Source: Comamonadaceae bacterium
Lineage (GTDB): Bacteria > Pseudomonadota > Gammaproteobacteria > Burkholderiales > Burkholderiaceae_C
DNA: 64,000 nucleotides
Assembly (NCBI GenBank): GCA_027486555.1
Contig: JAIXOX010000128.1
Span: forward strand, 1-64,000
Direction of reading: 5' to 3'
Numbering within the stretch: the first letter of the stretch is position 1; each line of letters starts with the position of its first letter. Positions 26,364 to 35,720 of the stretch are shown here, piece after piece. Below the pieces are notes generated by a model. The model was given only the letters and a program-made list of their open reading frames with translations. It was not told the DNA's origin and made no database searches. Made by a program: the position numbers and the translations under genes.

Positions 26364-27422
26364 ATGACACGAACAATGGCTTGGATACAAAGCAAGAACT
26401 GGTCTCAGTGGCTGAGTGCGTCACTGAATGCGTCACTGGTGGCTTTGGTCATGGCGGGCGCACCTGCAGCGCAAGCCAACACCCAGCAGTTGCGCATCGG
26501 TTCTTTGGTGCCCAAAAACTCGCTGTACCACCGCCAAGTGATCGACATCGCAGAAAGCTGGCGCGCGGCACAAGGCGCAGGTGCGCGCTTTGTGGTGTTC
26601 CCGGATGGTGCGCAAGGGGGCGAAGCCGAAATGGCGCGGCGCATGCGCATTGGCCAGTTGCAAGGGGCCTTGTTGTCTGTTGTGGGTCTGCGCGAAATTG
26701 AACCCTCGATATCGGCCTTGCAAGCCATGCCGCTGTTGTTTCGCAATTGGGAAGAAGTGGACTATGTGCGCGAAAAAATGCGCCCAGCCATGGAAAAAAA
26801 GTTTTTGGACAAAGGCTTTGTGGTGTTGGCTTGGGGCGACGCGGGCTGGGTGCGTTTCTTTTCCAAAGAAGCGGCGCTGAGGCCCGATGATTACAAGCGC
26901 ATGAAGTTTTTTGCTTGGGGCTCAGAACCCGACCAGCAAAACATCATGAAAAGCCTGGGCTACACGCCCGTCCCGCTGGAGACGACCGACATCTTGCCCG
27001 CTATCCAGACGGGCATGATCAATGTGGTGCCTTCGACGCCCTACTTTGCTTTGGCGACCCAGGTTTACAACTCAGCGCCCCACATGCTGGAAATCAATTG
27101 GGCCCCGATTGTGGGGGCCTTGGTGGTGACCCGCAAAGCATGGGATGGCATGTCGCCTGAGGCTCAAAAAGCGGTGCGTGCTGCGAGCGACAAGGCGGGT
27201 GCAGAAATCCGCACCAAAGCCCGGCAAGAGGTCGAAGAAGCGGTGGATGCGATGAAAAAGCGCGGCCTGACGGTCAACAAACCCAATGCCGCGCAAATGA
27301 AAGAGTGGAACGACTTGGCCGACAAACTCTATCCCCGCATCCGCGGCACCATGGTGCCTGCAGAGACGTTTGACGAGGTGATGGCCCACATCAAAACCTT
27401 CCGTGCAGGCCCAGCCAAGTGA
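26364..27422 (+). CDS. TRAP transporter substrate-binding protein (TatP/DctP)
   Basis: This 352-residue periplasmic receptor has a signal peptide (hydrophobic region ending APAAQA) and a DctP-type fold: LRIGSLVPKNSLYHRQVIDI, then FPDGAQGGEAEMARRMRIGQLQGALLS and the typical TDILPAIQTGMINVVP. It starts 12 bp after tatT. Its stop overlaps the GTG start of the permease gene. In the T-type systems TatP and TatT form a complex thought to bind a hydrophobic ligand, possibly an organic acid or lipid-like molecule. Confidence 0.9.
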   Translation: MTRTMAWIQSKNWSQWLSASLNASLVALVMAGAPAAQANTQQLRIGSLVPKNSLYHRQVIDIAESWRAAQGAGARFVVFPDGAQGGEAEMARRMRIGQLQGALLSVVGLREIEPSISALQAMPLLFRNWEEVDYVREKMRPAMEKKFLDKGFVVLAWGDAGWVRFFSKEAALRPDDYKRMKFFAWGSEPDQQNIMKSLGYTPVPLETTDILPAIQTGMINVVPSTPYFALATQVYNSAPHMLEINWAPIVGALVVTRKAWDGMSPEAQKAVRAASDKAGAEIRTKARQEVEEAVDAMKKRGLTVNKPNAAQMKEWNDLADKLYPRIRGTMVPAETFDEVMAHIKTFRAGPAK

Positions 27423-29290
27423 CATCGCATTCACAGACTTCTCAAAAAAGCGCATGGCCGGTTGACGAATGGTTGGCCTCAGCCGCGCTGGCGCTGATGG
27501 TGTTGATCCCGGTTGTTGAAATTGTGATGCGCCCGTGGACAGGCAGCGGCATCGACAACGCAGCTGTGTTGGTCCAGCACTTGGGCTTGGTGTTGACCAT
27601 GTGGGGCGCTTTGGCGGCCGAGCGGCATGGTCACTTGACCACGCTGGGCGGCGGTGTGTGCGCCGACGACAATGGCACCCCCCAGGGGGTCAAGCACTTC
27701 GCGCTTGTATTTGCTTACGGCTTGTCGGCCGTGGTGTGCGGCATGTTGGCCGTGAGCAGTTGGCGTTTGGTGGACAGTGAGCGCGAGGCCGCCCAAGTGC
27801 TGGCCTATGGCATGCCCATTTGGTGGGTGCAGGCCAGCATGCCATTGGGCTTTGCTTTGTTGGGATTGAAGTTGGGCCAGCGCTGCGCCCGTTTTGTGAG
27901 CGCTTGGCCGCTGCAGTGCTTGCCAGGTTTGCTGCTCACCTTGCTGGGTGCCGTTTTGGTCGTGCAATTTGAAGACACGGCGATCTCCTTGTGGCCAGCG
28001 CTCATGCTGTTGCTGGCGGCTTTGTTGGCGGGTGCGCCCATTTTTGCGGTGTTGGGAGGTTTGGCACTGGCACTGTTTTGGCAAGAGGGCATGCCTTTGG
28101 CCTCGGTGTCTTTGTCGCATTACCAAATCACGGTGAACCCGTCTTTGCCTGCCTTGCCCTTGTTCACATTGGCGGGTTTGATTTTTGCGCGCACCGAGGC
28201 CGCGCAAAGACTGGGCACTTTGTTTGTGGCCTTGTTGGGGCATGGTGCCAAGGGCACGGTGCTGGCCGCGGCCTTGTTGTGTTCGTGCTTTACGGCTTTT
28301 ACCGGGGGCAGCGGGGTGACGATTTTGGCCCTGGGCGGTCTGTTGTTGCCTTTGTTGATGAAGGCGGGTTACCCCGAAAAACGCGGCATTGGCTTGGTGA
28401 CCAGCGCCAGTGCTTTGGGCGTTTTGTTGGCGCCTTCGGTGCCACTCATCATGTACGCCGTCATCGCCCGCGTGCCCATCAACACCATGTTTTTGGCGGG
28501 CCTCTTGCCGGCCTTGGTCATGGTGGGATTTTTGTTGGTGTTTGGCGGGTATTTGCGTCGACCCACCGGTGCAGACCCAGCGGTCGTTGCGCCAGTCTTG
28601 CACACACCGCCTTCGCAGAGGCCTTTGCTTTGGCCCTCTGTTTGGGCCGCCAAATGGGAAATTTTGGCCCCTGTGGTGGCCATTGGTTCATTGGTCAGTG
28701 GCTTGGCCACGCCCACCGAAAGCGCGGCCGTCACGGCGCTTTATGCCATCTTGACCCAAGCTTGGGGCCACCGCGAATTGGGTTGGCGCTTGTTGTTCAA
28801 ATGCCTGAGCGAATCGGCCCAGATCATTGGTGGTGTGTTGTTGATTTTGGGCATGGCTTTGGCACTGACCAATTTCTTGATCGACGCGGGCATCCCGGAT
28901 GCGGCCATTGAAGCTGTGCAAGGTGCCATTCCGGACAAATTTTTGTTCTTGTTGGCTTTGACGGTGTTTTTGCTGCTGGCCGGTGCGCTCATGGAAATTT
29001 ATGCGGCCATTGTGGTCTTGGTGCCCTTGCTCTTGCCGGTGGCCATGAGCTATGGCATTGACCCGGTTAACTTTGGCATCATTTTCCTGGCCGCCATGGA
29101 GATGGGCTTTTTGTGCCCACCGGCGGGCATGAACATCTACTTTTCGTCGGCCATGTTCAAAAAGCCGGTGAGTGAAGTGGCTGTGGCGGTGCTGCCCGCC
29201 TTGTTGGCGATCTTTTTGGGCACATTGGCCATTGCTTCGGTCCCGTGGCTGGCCACAGGCTTACCCGCTTTGTGGGGGTCGAAGGTCTGA
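27419..29290 (+). CDS. Fused TRAP transporter permease (DctQ-DctM)
   Basis: This 623-residue polytopic protein fuses the small DctQ-like subunit (about residues 1-170, four membrane segments) to the large DctM-like subunit (about 180-620). The DctM part shows AGLIFARTEAAQRLGTLFVALLGH, TAFTGGSGVTILALGGLLLP and EMGFLCPPAGMNIYFSSAMF. It starts at GTG in a GTGA overlap with the receptor gene. With TatT and TatP it completes a three-gene secondary transporter driven by an ion gradient. A zinc-ribbon gene converges on it from the right. Confidence 0.92.
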   Translation: MTSHSQTSQKSAWPVDEWLASAALALMVLIPVVEIVMRPWTGSGIDNAAVLVQHLGLVLTMWGALAAERHGHLTTLGGGVCADDNGTPQGVKHFALVFAYGLSAVVCGMLAVSSWRLVDSEREAAQVLAYGMPIWWVQASMPLGFALLGLKLGQRCARFVSAWPLQCLPGLLLTLLGAVLVVQFEDTAISLWPALMLLLAALLAGAPIFAVLGGLALALFWQEGMPLASVSLSHYQITVNPSLPALPLFTLAGLIFARTEAAQRLGTLFVALLGHGAKGTVLAAALLCSCFTAFTGGSGVTILALGGLLLPLLMKAGYPEKRGIGLVTSASALGVLLAPSVPLIMYAVIARVPINTMFLAGLLPALVMVGFLLVFGGYLRRPTGADPAVVAPVLHTPPSQRPLLWPSVWAAKWEILAPVVAIGSLVSGLATPTESAAVTALYAILTQAWGHRELGWRLLFKCLSESAQIIGGVLLILGMALALTNFLIDAGIPDAAIEAVQGAIPDKFLFLLALTVFLLLAGALMEIYAAIVVLVPLLLPVAMSYGIDPVNFGIIFLAAMEMGFLCPPAGMNIYFSSAMFKKPVSEVAVAVLPALLAIFLGTLAIASVPWLATGLPALWGSKV

Positions 29291-29337
29291 GCGGCGACTT
29301 AAAACGCCAACTCAAACCACTCTCTCAAACTGCCCAT

Positions 29338-29571
29338 TCAGTCGCGGGGCTTGGTGTATTTGATTGTGCAGGCTTGGCACATGAAAGTGCGCTGATTCAA
29401 AAAGCGGGTGAACGAACCGAGCGCGCGCGGTTTGTGTTCGCCACAACGGTAGCAGCTCATGGTGCCCATATTGGCCGAATCCTGGAAAGGAGAGCCGCCA
29501 CCTTTGAAGGTGTAGCGAAGGCCATTGGACGCCATGATGGAGTCGGCTTCAAGCTTGAGCGCTGTGTTCAT
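29338..29571 (-). CDS. Small zinc-ribbon-like protein
   Basis: This 77-residue protein carries two CxxC pairs (C40/C43 in MSCYRCGEH and C65/C68 in FMCQACTI), consistent with a zinc ribbon. The N-terminal half, including FKGGGSPFQDSANMGTMSC, has no recognised domain. It lies downstream of and in the same direction as the 250-residue unknown gene at 29622, with 50 bp between. The function is unknown; nucleic-acid or protein binding is a guess based only on the ribbon. Confidence 0.75.
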   Translation of the reverse strand: MNTALKLEADSIMASNGLRYTFKGGGSPFQDSANMGTMSCYRCGEHKPRALGSFTRFLNQRTFMCQACTIKYTKPRD

Positions 29572-29621
29572 GTGATGGAGTGGGTTTGTAAAAAAGAAAA
29601 GTCAGATTTTGTAAAGCCAGC

Positions 29622-30374
29622 TCAAGCCAAAGCCAGCTCAGGTGCTGTAGCCAGCCACAGCGTGTCGATGTCGCGCAAGGTTTGGCGATCAAAACGGTCG
29701 TGCTCTTCCCAATAACGACCCGATTCGACCCAATAGCCCACATCGGCTTCGGCGCGCAAGGCAGTTTGAACGGCCAAGGCATGCGGCGCGCCATGAATTG
29801 GACTTTGGGTCATTGACGCCAAGTTTTCAAATGACATGCGTGGAAAACAAAGCCGGGAGCTTTCAAGCGCCGAGAGATTGACCACTGCGCAGCCTTGGTG
29901 ATTCGCCAAAGCCTGCAAACGCAAAGACTTGGCTTCCAGACTTTGCAAGGTGACATCGAAGCGCAAAGGGTCAGCCGTGCCCGCGCCATAAAAATGGGTG
30001 TTCTGTCCGGGCTTGGCTTCATAGACCATGTCACAGCCGACGTAAGCAATGACGTCGGGTTGAAGTGCGCCCAAGGCCCAATACCCGGCCGTGTAAGACA
30101 TGGTGCCGCCCGCATAAACAAAGCCGCCAAACCTGTTTTGGACCGGTACAAACTCTTTGGCTGTGACCACCCGTTTGCCACGAAGATGGTCTGCGCTGGG
30201 GTGCCTGTCGGTTGGAAAGTCTTCGGGGTAAATCAAACAATTCCATGAAGGGCAGGCCTTCCAAGCATTGTTGATCACGATGGTGTGGGTAAAACAGGAG
30301 GTGTCCCATTCAGCGGTTCTGACCGCATCGGGAGCGCTTCCAACAATCAAGACTTTGTTCAATGAAGAGACCAT
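29622..30374 (-). CDS. Uncharacterised 250-residue protein with nucleotide-fold-like start
   Basis: The protein begins KVLIVGSAPDAVR and continues HTIVINNAWKACPSWNCLIYP, a pattern like the N-terminal strand-loop of some glycosyltransferase-like or motility accessory proteins (VIVGxGPS...NN). Later GGFVYAGGTMSYTAGYWALG and DVIAYVGCDMVYE suggest a Rossmann-like alpha/beta core. No signal peptide or membrane segment is present. I do not recognise a definite family, and a role in surface glycan synthesis is only a possibility. Confidence 0.75.
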   Translation of the reverse strand: MVSSLNKVLIVGSAPDAVRTAEWDTSCFTHTIVINNAWKACPSWNCLIYPEDFPTDRHPSADHLRGKRVVTAKEFVPVQNRFGGFVYAGGTMSYTAGYWALGALQPDVIAYVGCDMVYEAKPGQNTHFYGAGTADPLRFDVTLQSLEAKSLRLQALANHQGCAVVNLSALESSRLCFPRMSFENLASMTQSPIHGAPHALAVQTALRAEADVGYWVESGRYWEEHDRFDRQTLRDIDTLWLATAPELALA

Positions 30375-30587
30375 AAAAAGTGTTTATTCCAGCAATTCCT
30401 GCATGTTTGAGGATTGAGATGACGCCTTGATGAATATCACCAAAGGTGGTTGGCCGTGACCATGTCACATTTCGCCAATCCCTTTGAGGCTTGGGGCGAT
30501 TGCAAAAGCAGGGCTGTCTGGGTGCAATACAGACCAAGCCACCCGCATTCTCACGCAAAAGCAGGGCTGGCCGCAGGAGACAACAAC

Positions 30588-32147
30588 ATGCATTTGACTT
30601 CAGGATTGCACCGCTCGGTGCAAAAGCACCCCGACAAGACGGCCACGGTCACCGGCCAACGTCGCCAGACTTTTCGGCAACTCGCTCAGCGGGTGGCACA
30701 AACGGCAGGTGCATTGCAGGCGTTGGGTTTGCAGCCGGGAGATCGTTTGTCGGTGTTGGCGCAAAACAGCGACCGCATGATGACGCTGCTGTTGGCCGGT
30801 TGGTGGGCGGGCCTGGTGGTCAACCCGGTCAACACCCGCTGGACCAGCGCCGAGGTGGCCTATGCCCTGCGCGACTGCGCGGCCAGCGCCTTGGCGGTGG
30901 ATGACGCCTTGATCAGCGTGGCTCAGGCGATGGACGCGCTGCCCGACTTGCGCTGCAAGCTGTTCATGGGCGACACGGCGCATGGCACCGAAGTGGCCAC
31001 CCCGGCGGGCTATCAAAACTTGGAGGCGCTGGTGCAAGCTGCCACAGCGATCGAGGACGTGCGCAGCCCGACCGACGCGTTGGCGGCCATCGTCTACACC
31101 GGTGGCACCACGGGCTTTCCCAAGGGCGTGATGCTCTCGCACGGCAATTTTTGGGCCTCGCTGGTGGGGCGGATGGCAGAAATTCCCAATCCACCGCACT
31201 ACGTGACTTTGCTCACCTCGCCTTTGTTCCATGTGGCGGGTCTGGGCCGCATGCTGGGACAGACCCTGGTGGGCGGCACCTGTGTCACCGTGCCCGTTTT
31301 CCAGCCCCGTCTGGTGGTGGAGACCATGGCCCGAGAGGGTGTGTCTGACCTGGTCATTGTGCCCAGCATGCTTCAAATGCTGCTCAACACCGAAGGCTTC
31401 AGCCCGCAGCATCTGCCCCGCCTCGAGCGCATTTTGTGGGGCGCTGCGCCCATCACCTTGCCCCTGCTTGAGCGTGGATTGGCAGCTTTTCCCCAAGTCC
31501 AGTTTGTGCACGCCTATGGCATGACCGAAACCGCTGCGTCGGTGTCGGTGCTGCAGATCGCGCGTGATCCAGCCTTTCTGGCGAGCCAACGCATCCGCTC
31601 GGCTGGCATGGCGGGCTTATCGTCTGAGATCCGCATCGCAGACGCCTTGGGCCAAGAAGTGCCGCCGGGCACCCCGGGTGAAATCCTGGTCCGTGGTCCC
31701 ATGGTCATGCAAGGTTATTGGGGCCGCCCGGAAGAAACCGCCAAAACCCTGCAAGGTGGTTGGTTGCACACGGGCGACGTCGGCACCATGGACGAAGGCG
31801 GCTTTTTGTATGTCGTTGACCGCATCAAAGACATGGTCATCACCGGAGGCGAAAACGTCTATCCCGCCGAAGTCGAAAACGTCCTGAGCAGCCACCCCGC
31901 CGTGGCCGCTTGTGCTGTGATCGGTGTGCCACACGAGAAATGGGGCGAGTTGGTGCATGCCGTTGTCGTGCTCCAGCCCGGCACGCAGGCCAGCGACGCA
32001 GAGCTTTCGGCGCACTGCCACAAGCGCATCAGCGGCTTCAAATGCCCCAAAACTTACGAATTTCGAGCCCAGTTGCCCTTGACGGCAGCGGGCAAAGTCC
32101 TGAAAACCGAACTGCGTCAATCATGGCAATCCAGGAGCGTCTCATGA
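30588..32147 (+). CDS. Acyl-CoA ligase (AMP-forming) 1
   Basis: This is a 519-residue ANL-family acyl-CoA synthetase. The start at 30588 follows AGGAGAC; the upstream in-frame extension to 30450 is not supported. Motifs: A3 IVYTGGTTGFPKGVMLSHGN, the A5 region YGMTETAAS, the hinge D-R-I-K-D-M followed by TGGENVYPAEVE, and the C-terminal LTAAGKVLKTELR with the catalytic lysine. Activates a medium or long-chain or branched acid to its CoA ester. The stop overlaps the racemase-like gene (ATGA), so ligase and racemase are translationally coupled. Confidence 0.9.
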   Translation: MHLTSGLHRSVQKHPDKTATVTGQRRQTFRQLAQRVAQTAGALQALGLQPGDRLSVLAQNSDRMMTLLLAGWWAGLVVNPVNTRWTSAEVAYALRDCAASALAVDDALISVAQAMDALPDLRCKLFMGDTAHGTEVATPAGYQNLEALVQAATAIEDVRSPTDALAAIVYTGGTTGFPKGVMLSHGNFWASLVGRMAEIPNPPHYVTLLTSPLFHVAGLGRMLGQTLVGGTCVTVPVFQPRLVVETMAREGVSDLVIVPSMLQMLLNTEGFSPQHLPRLERILWGAAPITLPLLERGLAAFPQVQFVHAYGMTETAASVSVLQIARDPAFLASQRIRSAGMAGLSSEIRIADALGQEVPPGTPGEILVRGPMVMQGYWGRPEETAKTLQGGWLHTGDVGTMDEGGFLYVVDRIKDMVITGGENVYPAEVENVLSSHPAVAACAVIGVPHEKWGELVHAVVVLQPGTQASDAELSAHCHKRISGFKCPKTYEFRAQLPLTAAGKVLKTELRQSWQSRSVS

Positions 32148-33367
32148 TCAGCACAAGCGCCAGCCCCCCACCCAGCCCCCCACCCAGCCGCCCGCCCAAC
32201 CGCCCGCCCAACCGCCCGCCGCTGCAAGGCGTGCGCGTGCTCGACCTCACCCGCCTGCTGCCCGGCCCCATGTGTACCCTGCACCTGGCCGACCTAGGCG
32301 CCGACGTCATCAAGATCGAAGACTTGGGCGCGGGCGACTACGCCTCGCCTGCGGTGCGCGAAATGCTCAACCGCAACAAGCGCGGCATGCGCCTGGACCT
32401 CAAGCACCCCGAAGGCGTGCAGCTTTTGCTCAAGCTGTGCGAGACCGCCGACGTGCTGGTCGAAGGCTTTCGCCCCGGCGTGATGGCCCGGCTGGGCTTG
32501 GGCTACGACGTGGTCAGGGCTCGCAACCCGCGCCTGGTGTACTGCAGCATCAGCGGCTACGGCCAGACCGGGCCGCTCAGTCAAAAGGCCGGGCACGACC
32601 TGAACTACTGCGGCTATGCCGGGGTGGCCGACCAGGTGGGCACGCCGTCTGGCGAGCTGGCGCTGTCCAACCTGCCCATGGGCGACTTGCTGGGTGGCAC
32701 CATGCCCGCCGTCATGGGCATCCTGGCGGCGCTGTTCGACGCGCAGCGCACGGCTCAGGGCCGCCATGTGGACGTGGCCATCGCCGACGGCGTGCTGGCC
32801 CACGCGGTGATCCCGCTCGCAGGCCTGCACAGCCGGGGCCGCACCCCTTCGCCCGGGGGCGACAAGCTGACCGGGGCGCTGCCCTGCTACGGCCTGTACC
32901 CCACACAAGACGGCCGCTACCTGGCCGTGGGCGCGTTCGAACACAAGTTCTGGGCCAGCTTTTGCACCTTGCTGGGCCGCCCCGACCTGGCCGAGCACCA
33001 CATCCCCAAAACCCAGGCCTTGAACGACTGGGTGCGCCGCGAAGTGTCACAAGCGGTGCAAGCCCACCCCCTGGCCCACTGGGCGCAGCTGCTCGATGGT
33101 GCCGACTGCTGCGTGACCCCCGTGCTCAAGCTCGACGAGGCGCAACAGCTGCCGCACTTCCAGGATCGCGGAATGTGGGTGCAGGTGCAAACCGCGCAGG
33201 GCGAGTCCATGACACAACTGGCCATGCCGGTGCAGATGAGCGGCTACACCTTCGCGGTGCACAGCCCCGCGCCCCTGCAGGGCCAGCACACCCGCGAGGT
33301 GCTGACCGCTGCGGGACTCGATGACGCCGAGATTGATGTTTTATGCCAACGCAAAGTCGTAGGATAG
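32144..33367 (+). CDS. Alpha-methylacyl-CoA racemase-like CaiB/BaiF protein
   Basis: This is a 407-residue class III CoA-transferase superfamily member. The block AGHDLNYCGYAGV with H151 and NLPMGDLLGG with D181 matches the His/Asp pair of alpha-methylacyl-CoA racemases, and the 30-residue spacing equals that of the mycobacterial enzyme (H126/D156). Such enzymes epimerise 2-methylacyl-CoA esters in branched-chain and steroid side-chain oxidation. The N-terminal 27 residues are a Pro/Arg/Asn repeat encoded by a tandem CCCGCCCAA-type DNA repeat and are probably disordered. The start overlaps the ligase stop. Confidence 0.8.
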   Translation: MISTSASPPPSPPPSRPPNRPPNRPPLQGVRVLDLTRLLPGPMCTLHLADLGADVIKIEDLGAGDYASPAVREMLNRNKRGMRLDLKHPEGVQLLLKLCETADVLVEGFRPGVMARLGLGYDVVRARNPRLVYCSISGYGQTGPLSQKAGHDLNYCGYAGVADQVGTPSGELALSNLPMGDLLGGTMPAVMGILAALFDAQRTAQGRHVDVAIADGVLAHAVIPLAGLHSRGRTPSPGGDKLTGALPCYGLYPTQDGRYLAVGAFEHKFWASFCTLLGRPDLAEHHIPKTQALNDWVRREVSQAVQAHPLAHWAQLLDGADCCVTPVLKLDEAQQLPHFQDRGMWVQVQTAQGESMTQLAMPVQMSGYTFAVHSPAPLQGQHTREVLTAAGLDDAEIDVLCQRKVVG

Positions 33368-33422
33368 AGGCCTTGTATTCGAGGCCCTGAAGTCAAAATT
33401 GCCCCCGAAATCATCACATCCC

Positions 33423-33735
33423 GTAGGTCGGCGGCTTCAGCCCCGACATGAGACCTGCGCCGAAGCGAACCATGTCGGAGCTAAAGCTACCGACCTACGA
33501 AGGCAGTATTTGTAGGTCAGCGGCTTCTGCCCCGACACGCAGCCTGGGCCGAAGCAAACCATGCCGGAGCTAAAGCTACCGACCTACGAAGGCAGTATTT
33601 GTAGGTCAGCGGCTTCTGCCCCGACAAGCAGCCTGAGCCGAAGCCAACCATGTAGGAGCTAAAGCTACCGACCTACGGAGGCGGTATTCGTAGGTCGGCG
33701 GCTTCAGCCCCGACATGAGGCCTGCACCGAAGCCA
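33423..33735. repeat. Tandem array of REP-like elements (family B)
   Basis: Units begin at 33423, 33512, 33601 and 33690, an exact 89-bp period, with the last unit partial. Each has left arm GTAGGTCGGCGGCTTCAGCC and right arm GAGCTAAAGCTACCGACCTA, so the ends form an inverted repeat GTAGGTCGG/CCGACCTAC. Related elements recur at 40418-40800. The array fills most of the 446-bp gap between the racemase-like gene and the AraC regulator. Confidence 0.88.
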
Positions 33736-33813
33736 CCCATGTTGAAATTGAAGGCAAACCCTCCAACAGCTTTAACCTTATTTCTCAAAAACTGAACCTC
33801 TGACAACAGCACC

Positions 33814-34866
33814 ATGAGCCGCCCCCCCATCGCTAAGCCCATTCAGCACACCATCGCCGTCTACCAAGTGGTGCAGATGCTCATGGCCATCGAGGGCGAA
33901 GACGCCCGTGCAGCGGTGCTGCGCCGTGCGGGCATCTCGCCCGCGCTGTTGGAATCACCCCTGGCGCGGGTCACCCAAACCCAATTTGCCCGCCTCATGA
34001 CCGCGCTGGTGCGCCACCACCGCGACGAGTTCTGGGGCCTGGGTTCTGCGCCCTTGCCGCTGGGCTCGTTTGCCGTGTGCTGCCGCATGCTGGTGGGCCA
34101 CCGCAAGCTGGGCGACGCCTTGCGCGCCGGGCTGCGTTTCTACCACGCACTGCTGGTCGATTTTGTGCCCCGCCTGCAGGTCAGCGGCGGCGTGGCCTAC
34201 CTGCGCATGGGCTCGCGCCACCAACTTACCGCCCGGCAGGTCTATGCCGTGCGCGTTTTCATGTTCTTCAGCTACGGCGTCATGTGCTGGCTGGCGGCGC
34301 GGCGCATCCCGGTGGATGACGTGGTCTACCAAGACAGCGACGTGGCCCGCCGCAGCGACGCCTCGCGCCTGTTCCAAGCGCCCATCCACTTGGTCGACGG
34401 TGAATGGGGTTACCGCTTTGACGCCAAGTGGCTCGACCTGCCCGTGGTGCAAAGCCACGAAAGCGTCGAGACCTTTTTGCACGAAGCCCCGGCCTGCCTC
34501 TTGGTCAAGTACCGCGACCAGACCAGCCTGACCGAGCGCATCCGCCGCCTGCTGCGCCGCTACCTGGCCGAAGAAATGCCCTCGCTCGAAACCGTCAGCG
34601 ACATGCTCGCCACCACACCTCAAACTCTGCGCCGTCACCTGCAGCGCGAAGGCCAGGGCTACCAAATGATCAAAGACGCTCTGCGCCGCGACGTGGCCGT
34701 CGAGTTCCTCACCCAGTCTGATTTGCCCCTGCTCGAAGTGGCGGCCCGCGTGGGCTTTTCAGAAGCCAGCACCTTCCACCGAGCCTTCAAAGGCTGGACG
34801 GGCCTGACACCGGGGGCGTACCGGCAGGCGCATAACGAACCGGCTGAAGGCGCAGTGCAGGCCTGA
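33814..34866 (+). CDS. AraC-family transcriptional regulator
   Basis: This is a 350-residue regulator with an N-terminal arabinose-binding-like domain (Arabinose_bd type, about 20-210) and a C-terminal double helix-turn-helix (about 250-345; TPQTLRRHLQREGQGYQMIKD, then LEVAARVGFSEASTFHRAFK). This architecture is common among regulators of lipid and amino-acid catabolism (OruR, MmsR-like). It is flanked by acyl-CoA genes and is a good candidate to control the surrounding catabolic region, though toxin-antitoxin genes follow immediately. Confidence 0.9.
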   Translation: MSRPPIAKPIQHTIAVYQVVQMLMAIEGEDARAAVLRRAGISPALLESPLARVTQTQFARLMTALVRHHRDEFWGLGSAPLPLGSFAVCCRMLVGHRKLGDALRAGLRFYHALLVDFVPRLQVSGGVAYLRMGSRHQLTARQVYAVRVFMFFSYGVMCWLAARRIPVDDVVYQDSDVARRSDASRLFQAPIHLVDGEWGYRFDAKWLDLPVVQSHESVETFLHEAPACLLVKYRDQTSLTERIRRLLRRYLAEEMPSLETVSDMLATTPQTLRRHLQREGQGYQMIKDALRRDVAVEFLTQSDLPLLEVAARVGFSEASTFHRAFKGWTGLTPGAYRQAHNEPAEGAVQA

Positions 34867-34892
34867 GCGTTTGTCCGTGCAGAGGCCGCTAA

Positions 34893-35222
34893 TCAGTGAT
34901 TCATTCCAAGAATCCGCGCTATGCCTTCTTCGATCTTCGCCATGTCTGTATTTGAAATAGAGCCGATCTTGTCGGCAAGTCGGGCTTTATCGATGGAGCG
35001 GATATATTCACACCGCGCTACTGAACCACCTTTCAAAGCAACATTCAAAAACTCGATGGCGGGTGCTGAGGTCGAGAGTGGAACGACAACCACCGTTTTT
35101 CGTGCCTTGTTGATTGGATTGATGGAGAGAACAACAAAAGGGCGGGTTTTTTGAAGTTCCGAGCCAATGGTCGGATCAAGTCGTGCCCAAAAAACATCAC
35201 CCCGTGCAAGCTCTATGTTCAT
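34893..35222 (-). CDS. MazF/PemK-type toxin
   Basis: This 109-residue protein of the MazF/PemK endoribonuclease family has the hallmarks ARGDVFWARLDPTIGSELQKTRP and the strand VVVVPLSTS. The family cleaves mRNA at short sequence motifs. The start at 35222 overlaps the antitoxin stop (ATGA); an in-frame ATG at 35231 would lengthen it by three residues. The order antitoxin then toxin is the usual one. Confidence 0.88.
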   Translation of the reverse strand: MNIELARGDVFWARLDPTIGSELQKTRPFVVLSINPINKARKTVVVVPLSTSAPAIEFLNVALKGGSVARCEYIRSIDKARLADKIGSISNTDMAKIEEGIARILGMNH

Positions 35223-35494
35223 TTTTGACATAGAGCGAACAGTTTGTCCGTATCAAAGGTTTCGTTGGGATCAAGTCCGTCCATGAGGGTTGATTCGAGT
35301 TCGCTCGATTCCTCGGGGTTGGCACGGTCAAACGCCTCTGCCTTGAGGGCCAGTTCGTACATGTGTTCATCCAGATTGGGAAGGTTTTGCTCAAGAAGCT
35401 TGCAAATAAAACTGCTCCGTTGACGAGCAGGCACGGCATCACGAAAACGCCGTGCAACCTCTGTGGGGAGGCGGATAAGGACTTGAGTGGTCAT
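35219..35494 (-). CDS. Antitoxin of the MazF-type toxin
   Basis: This 91-residue acidic protein starts with TTQVLIRLPTEVARRFRDAVPARQRSSFI, a ribbon-helix-helix-like N-terminus suited to DNA binding and autoregulation. The acidic C-terminal half (RANPEESSELESTLMDGLDP) would neutralise the toxin. A perfect 16-bp palindrome lies 15 bp upstream of its start. Confidence 0.82.
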   Translation of the reverse strand: MTTQVLIRLPTEVARRFRDAVPARQRSSFICKLLEQNLPNLDEHMYELALKAEAFDRANPEESSELESTLMDGLDPNETFDTDKLFALCQK

Positions 35495-35509
35495 GATGGT
35501 GGATATTAG

Positions 35510-35525
35510 ATATTGATATCAATAT
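35510..35525. promoter_or_regulatory. Palindromic operator of the MazF-type module
   Basis: ATATTGATATCAATAT is a perfect 16-bp palindrome just upstream of the antitoxin start on the minus strand, in an otherwise GC-rich region. It fits an autoregulatory operator bound by the ribbon-helix-helix antitoxin. Confidence 0.65.
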
Positions 35526-35720
35526 TATTGTATGGAAGGAGCCAGCAAAGTCAATTCTTAATGCACAAACGCTGGGTAAGAGCCAAAGTCAGCAAGCCCT
35601 GAATCGAAAGAACCACGAGCGATAGCCTGGCCGTCGGTAACCCGGTGCATTGATTCAATTTACAAACGGATACGACAGAAGTGGAACCGGTGTGGGTCAG
35701 CGCGGATAGCATTGCCAACC

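Noticed and set aside
33423-33735. CRISPR-like regular spacing
   Set aside because: The whole 89-bp unit is conserved, with no unique spacers, and no cas genes are present. The arms are inverted repeats of a REP type.
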